58,417 nt of DNA from Gammaproteobacteria bacterium (GTDB lineage Bacteria > Pseudomonadota > Gammaproteobacteria > Pseudomonadales > Azotimanducaceae_A): positions 32,423 to 90,839 of the forward strand of contig DUAT01000153.1 of NCBI GenBank assembly GCA_012960755.1. The letters are read 5' to 3'. Below, in pieces: positions 54,367-58,417 of this stretch (its first letter is position 1; every line of letters begins with the position of its first letter). The notes beneath the pieces are model-generated. The model saw only the letters and a list, made by a program, of their open reading frames with translations. It ran no database searches and was not told where the DNA came from. Made by a program: the position numbers and the translations under genes.

Positions 54367-55449
54367 TCAGCCTGCGATATGAGTCCGCGCGACTGGGTTT
54401 GCGGATTTGGGTTTCAGCCAATGGTCGAACACAAACACAGCCATTACTGCCCATAATGTCGCCAGCATAAACATAATAATACGTTCGATAAATTTTGCAC
54501 CCGCAGCGTCCCCGGCAGCACCGTCGGCAACGGCTGGCCCAATAATAATGATGAGTGTGGTAAAGCCATAACTCCAGGTATCCGCGGAAGGTGCCAGGGC
54601 AGGACCGCGAAAAATCCGGGGTGCGAATATCAGCCCTGCCAACAGCATCAGCAACACGTAGATTGGCAATACAGGCCATACTTTCAGGACGGACCAAATT
54701 GCAATTCCACCTATTCCGCCAATCAGCGTGGATAGTAATAGTGATCTGCCAGCATGGCGGCTCATATCACCGGTTGCCTGCTGGCCAAGCTGTGCAATCT
54801 TAATCAGCGCTGCTGCATACCCGGCTGTGGCACTGGTAAGCAGAAGGAAAGCCAGCGGTGGAAAGACCACCAGGGTTGCACGAAGCGCCGATCTTGCCGC
54901 GTTAGCTGGCTCGATCGCAGCGGGTTGTGGAGAAACGGGCGATGTATCCGTGAGCGGGTCTGGCATTATCGCATGACCGAGCCAGATGAACGGCAGCGCC
55001 ATGCAGAGAGCCTGGACGAACGCAATGCTCAACTGGATCGCCAGGTCAATGGATTCCGACCCAACCAGGGGTATCACTGAAAATCCTAATGTAAAAAAAG
55101 TTGCAACAAGAGGTGAACCGCCATTGACCACATAGTAGAAAGATCCGAACAATCCCAGAATCATAATCAGTATCGCGGCGCCAGCCTGGTATTCGAGGAT
55201 CGGCAACAACACGATACCTATTCCCAGTGATATCACCATAAGTACGACGAACTTTATTCCGCCGATCAGACCGGGTGCAGGTCCCGGTAACATCAATAAC
55301 ATCGATACGAACAATGGAGGCAGAAACGGCGCGGGAAATTTGAGTATCGTCACAACCGCCAGGCACAGGGTTGTGAATACGGCCATGCGGATTCCCCGGA
55401 TGGCGGCAATGTCCTGCACTCCAGATTGCTGATGCTGGTCAATAGGCAT
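54367..55449 (-). CDS. DUF2955-like multi-spanning membrane protein (FUSC-type efflux component)
   Basis: The 360-residue protein has about ten hydrophobic segments in two halves, as in half-size aromatic-acid exporter proteins and DUF2955 members that occur beside HlyD-type adaptors. No ATPase or RND motif is visible. Its ATG overlaps the stop of the adaptor gene by eleven bases, so the two are co-translated. Position suggests it is the inner-membrane channel of the tripartite system encoded by this operon. The family name is given from general resemblance and gene context, not from a domain search. Confidence 0.7.
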   Translation of the reverse strand: MPIDQHQQSGVQDIAAIRGIRMAVFTTLCLAVVTILKFPAPFLPPLFVSMLLMLPGPAPGLIGGIKFVVLMVISLGIGIVLLPILEYQAGAAILIMILGLFGSFYYVVNGGSPLVATFFTLGFSVIPLVGSESIDLAIQLSIAFVQALCMALPFIWLGHAIMPDPLTDTSPVSPQPAAIEPANAARSALRATLVVFPPLAFLLLTSATAGYAAALIKIAQLGQQATGDMSRHAGRSLLLSTLIGGIGGIAIWSVLKVWPVLPIYVLLMLLAGLIFAPRIFRGPALAPSADTWSYGFTTLIIIIGPAVADGAAGDAAGAKFIERIIMFMLATLWAVMAVFVFDHWLKPKSANPVARTHIAG

Positions 55450-56554
55450 AGGAAAACAGGCTGACCAGCCGGATATAGAACTTGCCGATGGTATTTAGTA
55501 TGAATCCATCGCTGGTGTAGACGATGACATCAGCTTGTGACCCGACCCGGCTACCAACCGGGCTCGCTTTCACGTCTTCGTCTAAATCAACAATAACAGG
55601 GAATCGTTGGGCATCCCGCAGCCAGTTTCGATCATTATCCACGGTCGGCAAGGCGCCGAGGGTCTGGTTGCCGGTCGACACGCCCCAGCCGATATTGCGG
55701 ACTGTGCCTGTAAAGATCTTACCGGGCTGGACGTCCAGGACAACCTCCACCGGATCACCCGGTTTTATATTGCCCAGATTGTTCTCGGTAAAATCTGCCG
55801 CAATCCACAGATCGTGAATTGCGATAAAGGTCATTAATGGTTGACCGGTAGCGGCGAAGTTCCCCACATCCACCGCCAGATCCGTCACCAGACCACGATC
55901 CGGTGCGAATACTGTAGTACGTTCGAGATTGACGCGTGCCTGGCGAAGTGCAGCTTGCGCCGATAACAATCGAGCATTCTCCTCGTCTCGTTCGCCAAGT
56001 TGACGGGTCGCCTTGTCGAGATTTGCCAGCGCGTTGAACACGCCGCTTTTTGCCTGTTCGTATGTGGATTCAGCAGATTCCAGTCGTCGTACAGAGATCG
56101 CACCGGGATCTTCTTCGAAGATACGTTGCATTCGACTGAAGTCCAACTCGGCGCGCCTGGCGTTTGCCTGGGATGCAGCGACCTGGGCTGCTGCGGCATC
56201 AACAGCAGCCGCCTGGCCGCCAACATCCTGTCGAGCCTGTCGCTCATCGGCTTCGGCTTTAATAACGGCGAGCTCGTAATTGCGCGGGTCGACCTTTAAC
56301 AGGTGTGCGCCCTCGTCCACATAATCGTTGTTGCCAACATCAACAGAAACGACGCGGCCGGCGACTTCTGCGGCAATCGGGATGACAAATGTCTGGACCC
56401 GGGCTTGTGAGGTAAATGGGGTAAGCCGATCGGCTGAAAGGTACCAAACCAGCAACGCGACAATGATTGCTGCGACGATAAGAGTCCAGCGTCGAACCGG
56501 ATCAGGTGTATCGTCAGGCGTTTGGGTTGTTTCAGTTTCTTCTTCGTCGGTCAT
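55439..56554 (-). CDS. HlyD/EmrA-type periplasmic adaptor
   Basis: The ATG at 56554 starts MTDEEETETTQTPDDTPD, followed by one membrane helix (WTLIVAAIIVALLVWYL). A longer frame upstream would overlap the outer-membrane gene and is rejected. The periplasmic part has a split lipoyl domain (VAGRVVSVDVGNNDYVDEGAHLLKVD and APDRGLVTDLAVDVGNFAATGQPL), an Ala/Glu-rich coiled-coil hairpin and beta-barrel domain (GDPVEVVLDVQPGKIFTGTV). Such adaptors connect an inner-membrane transporter to an outer-membrane factor. The gene starts 13 bases after the outer-membrane factor stop. Length of 371 residues is normal. Confidence 0.92.
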   Translation of the reverse strand: MTDEEETETTQTPDDTPDPVRRWTLIVAAIIVALLVWYLSADRLTPFTSQARVQTFVIPIAAEVAGRVVSVDVGNNDYVDEGAHLLKVDPRNYELAVIKAEADERQARQDVGGQAAAVDAAAAQVAASQANARRAELDFSRMQRIFEEDPGAISVRRLESAESTYEQAKSGVFNALANLDKATRQLGERDEENARLLSAQAALRQARVNLERTTVFAPDRGLVTDLAVDVGNFAATGQPLMTFIAIHDLWIAADFTENNLGNIKPGDPVEVVLDVQPGKIFTGTVRNIGWGVSTGNQTLGALPTVDNDRNWLRDAQRFPVIVDLDEDVKASPVGSRVGSQADVIVYTSDGFILNTIGKFYIRLVSLFSYAY

Positions 56555-56567
56555 CGCTACAATCTCA

Positions 56568-58151
56568 TTACCAGTCCGGTGCCCGGACTGCTTTGGGTTT
56601 TTCTGGTGGTTCGGTTGCCGCCGGATCCAGTAATTGACCCCAATCGGTGCGCTCCTGCATGGTCCGTTGGGTCTCGGTGTCGACAAACGGCTGATTCTCA
56701 CGCACTTGCCAGCCGCCGCCCAGGGCTTTATATATTGAAATAAGATTCAGTGCGATGGAGCCTAGATTTGCAGCCTGACGCTGCTGTTGAACTACCAATC
56801 GCTGTTGTGCATCCAATACGCGTTGATAACCGGAAAAACCTTCCTTGTAGCGTAGCATTGACAGAACTTCTGACCGTTCTGCTGCACCGACTGCCTCGAC
56901 CAGCAAGTAGCGTTCGTCCAGGCTTTTCACATAGGCAATCATGCTGTCCTCAACCTCCTGGGCGGCACGAAGAACTGTGTTTTGATAGTTCACCAGTAGT
57001 TGCTGCAGGCGTGCATCCTGTACGCGGATATTATTTTTAATGCGGCCATAGTTGAAAAGGTTCCAGCTGAAGCTCGGTCCCGCGGCATATTGAAGGCTGT
57101 CGCCCGAGAACAATGCGCTGAATCCGGTATCACCGGAGCGTGTCGTATCGGTGGCAGTTGCAGCCGAGAGACCGACAGTACCTGACAGTACAAAACTGGG
57201 ATACAAGTCCGCCGTGGCGACACCGACAAGTGCCGTCTGGGCCATTGCCTGCAATTCTGCCTGCCGGATGTCGGGGCGTCGCCGCAGGAGATCCGCGGGT
57301 ACACCAATTGCAAAATCTGGTGGGTTCGCCGGGACCTTGCTGGTCGATCCCAATATGCCGGACAGGCTATTTACCGGCCGGCCGAGGAGTGTGCTCATGG
57401 CGTTTTTCGATTGGCGAATTGCAACTTCCAGACCAGGCACAGTCGACTGGGTTCCGCGCAACAAAGCCAGCGCTTGTTGCACGTCCAGTTCCGCCTCCTT
57501 GCCATTTCGATAGTTAACTTCGGTAATCGTGTAACTGCGTTGCTGCAGTTCGACATTGTCCAGCGCAATCCGAAGTTGCAATTCGCTGGTGCGTATTGCC
57601 ACGTAGGTCGAGGCAACCTGCGAGAACAGGATCATCAGGGCGTCGTCATAGCTGGCGATGGACGCGGCCAGATTTGCATCGGCGGATTCAATCCCGCGTT
57701 GAAACCGCCCCCAAAAGTCTATTTCCCATCCGATTCCGACGCCCGTTTCCAATTGGCCGAACCGCAGGTCACCACCTCCGCCGGTATTCGCGTTGCTCTT
57801 ACTCGCGCGAATTGCGGTGGCAGCACCAAAGAAAGCCTGATTCTGTGGGTACCGATTGCCGACTGCGATGCCCAGTTGGGCTCGCGCTTCCAATACGCGT
57901 AGACCGGCTACCTGCAGGTTGTAGTTTTTGTGATAAGCGATTTCGATTAACTGGTTCAGAACCGGGTCATTGAATACGGTCCACCACTCGACGATGTCTG
58001 CAGGGTCGGTTTTAGCGCCTTGTGTCTCCCAGGTCTCTGAAATCGCTACCGGGGGCTCCTGATATTCCGGACCAACCTGGGTGCATGCTGCCGTGGACAG
58101 AATCACAACCAGAACAAACAGATTCGCCGTTCGGTTATGCAACTTTGGAAT
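56568..58151 (-). CDS. Outer-membrane factor lipoprotein, NodT/TolC-like
   Basis: The mature part starts at a lipobox-like Cys (VILSTAAC then TQVGPEYQEPPV) and contains two outer-membrane efflux domains with characteristic WWTVFNDPVLNQLIEIAYHKNYNL, the GWEIDFWGRFQRGIESA signature and GVPADLLRRRPDIRQAE. It forms a trimeric channel across the outer membrane for efflux. The start is unusual: a strong AAAGGAGG site ends eight bases before an ATT codon at 58151, and the next standard start, TTG at 58142, is 17 bases away; an ATG far upstream (58289) precedes non-family sequence. The gene heads the efflux operon. Confidence 0.9.
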   Translation of the reverse strand: MPKLHNRTANLFVLVVILSTAACTQVGPEYQEPPVAISETWETQGAKTDPADIVEWWTVFNDPVLNQLIEIAYHKNYNLQVAGLRVLEARAQLGIAVGNRYPQNQAFFGAATAIRASKSNANTGGGGDLRFGQLETGVGIGWEIDFWGRFQRGIESADANLAASIASYDDALMILFSQVASTYVAIRTSELQLRIALDNVELQQRSYTITEVNYRNGKEAELDVQQALALLRGTQSTVPGLEVAIRQSKNAMSTLLGRPVNSLSGILGSTSKVPANPPDFAIGVPADLLRRRPDIRQAELQAMAQTALVGVATADLYPSFVLSGTVGLSAATATDTTRSGDTGFSALFSGDSLQYAAGPSFSWNLFNYGRIKNNIRVQDARLQQLLVNYQNTVLRAAQEVEDSMIAYVKSLDERYLLVEAVGAAERSEVLSMLRYKEGFSGYQRVLDAQQRLVVQQQRQAANLGSIALNLISIYKALGGGWQVRENQPFVDTETQRTMQERTDWGQLLDPAATEPPEKPKAVRAPDW

Positions 58152-58289
58152 GTCGAATTCCTCCTTTCGCGATAACTGCTGGCGATTGAACGCTGGCGGG
58201 AAAGAGATCAGCAAAGTCCATCCTTGTACAGTGAGATGCGAAAGACAATATCTGATATTCAAATAGCTGGCAACACAATACTGCGGCAT

Positions 58290-58417
58290 GAAATTATCGC
58301 CTTGTTAGTGCTTATCCATAAATAGGTAAATTTCGACTTCAGCGCACTACTTTGCGCATATTGAGTCTATTTTGATAGTACAAACGTGACTGGAAAAGCA
58401 CACATATTCACTTGTGG
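58290..58417. other. Window-edge region upstream of the efflux operon
   Basis: These 128 bases are AT-rich and should contain the operon promoter. No gene or clear promoter box is identified. Confidence 0.4.

Overview
The window reads as chromosomal DNA of an aerobic, probably marine gammaproteobacterium. The evidence is the gene repertoire: a TonB-dependent receptor, an MdlAB-type ABC pair, DinF- and NorM-type MATE pumps, HdeD, NapC/NirT and MtrA-type multiheme cytochromes, a NodT-type outer-membrane factor, and many SDR, acyl-CoA and F420-type oxidoreductases. This placement is an inference and I cannot name a genus. I saw no rRNA, tRNA, CRISPR array, insertion sequence or integrase.

Layout. 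(1) 1-8.1 kb: a subtilisin-family protease, cut by the window edge, carries N-terminal 19-residue and C-terminal Trp-rich tandem repeats. It is followed by a two-propeller sensor histidine kinase and an overlapping REC-PAS-GGDEF-EAL regulator. (2) 8.1-19.7 kb, mostly minus strand: a secreted amidohydrolase with an MFS carrier; a MATE / F420-type oxidoreductase / MFS set; a small ribbon-helix-helix regulator; a CDP-alcohol phosphotransferase with a helical-repeat protein; and an SDR dehydrogenase. (3) 19.8-30 kb: a heterodimeric ABC exporter, an acyl-CoA dehydrogenase, an orphan peptide-binding protein and a TonB-dependent receptor. (4) 30-45.6 kb: NorM-type MATE, MFS plus amidase, a second F420-type oxidoreductase, an SMP-30 hydrolase beside a wrecked cytochrome/propeller gene, a VOC protein, gamma-glutamyltransferase, alcohol dehydrogenase, enoyl-CoA hydratase, patatin, a phospholipase D-type enzyme, a small outer-membrane barrel and HdeD. 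(5) 45.6-52.4 kb: three disrupted genes (a porin-like barrel, an MrpA-type antiporter subunit and an MtrB/PioB-type barrel) lie next to three intact multiheme cytochrome genes. (6) 52.5-58.2 kb: a minus-strand operon of outer-membrane factor, HlyD-type adaptor, DUF2955-like membrane protein, SDR and 2-oxoglutarate/Fe(II)-type dioxygenase.

The most interesting points are these. The cytochrome locus 52384 to 48002 has the gene order of a trans-outer-membrane electron conduit (quinol-oxidising NapC/CymA type, octaheme, decaheme MtrA type, MtrB-type porin), but the porin carries two in-frame stops and a frameshift, and its neighbours are also broken. The repeat-rich protease shows two separately expanding repeat arrays, and lies beside a sensor kinase and c-di-GMP regulator. 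The five-gene efflux operon ends in two oxidative enzymes and looks like a modify-and-export cassette. All functions are read from sequence motifs; no database search was possible.
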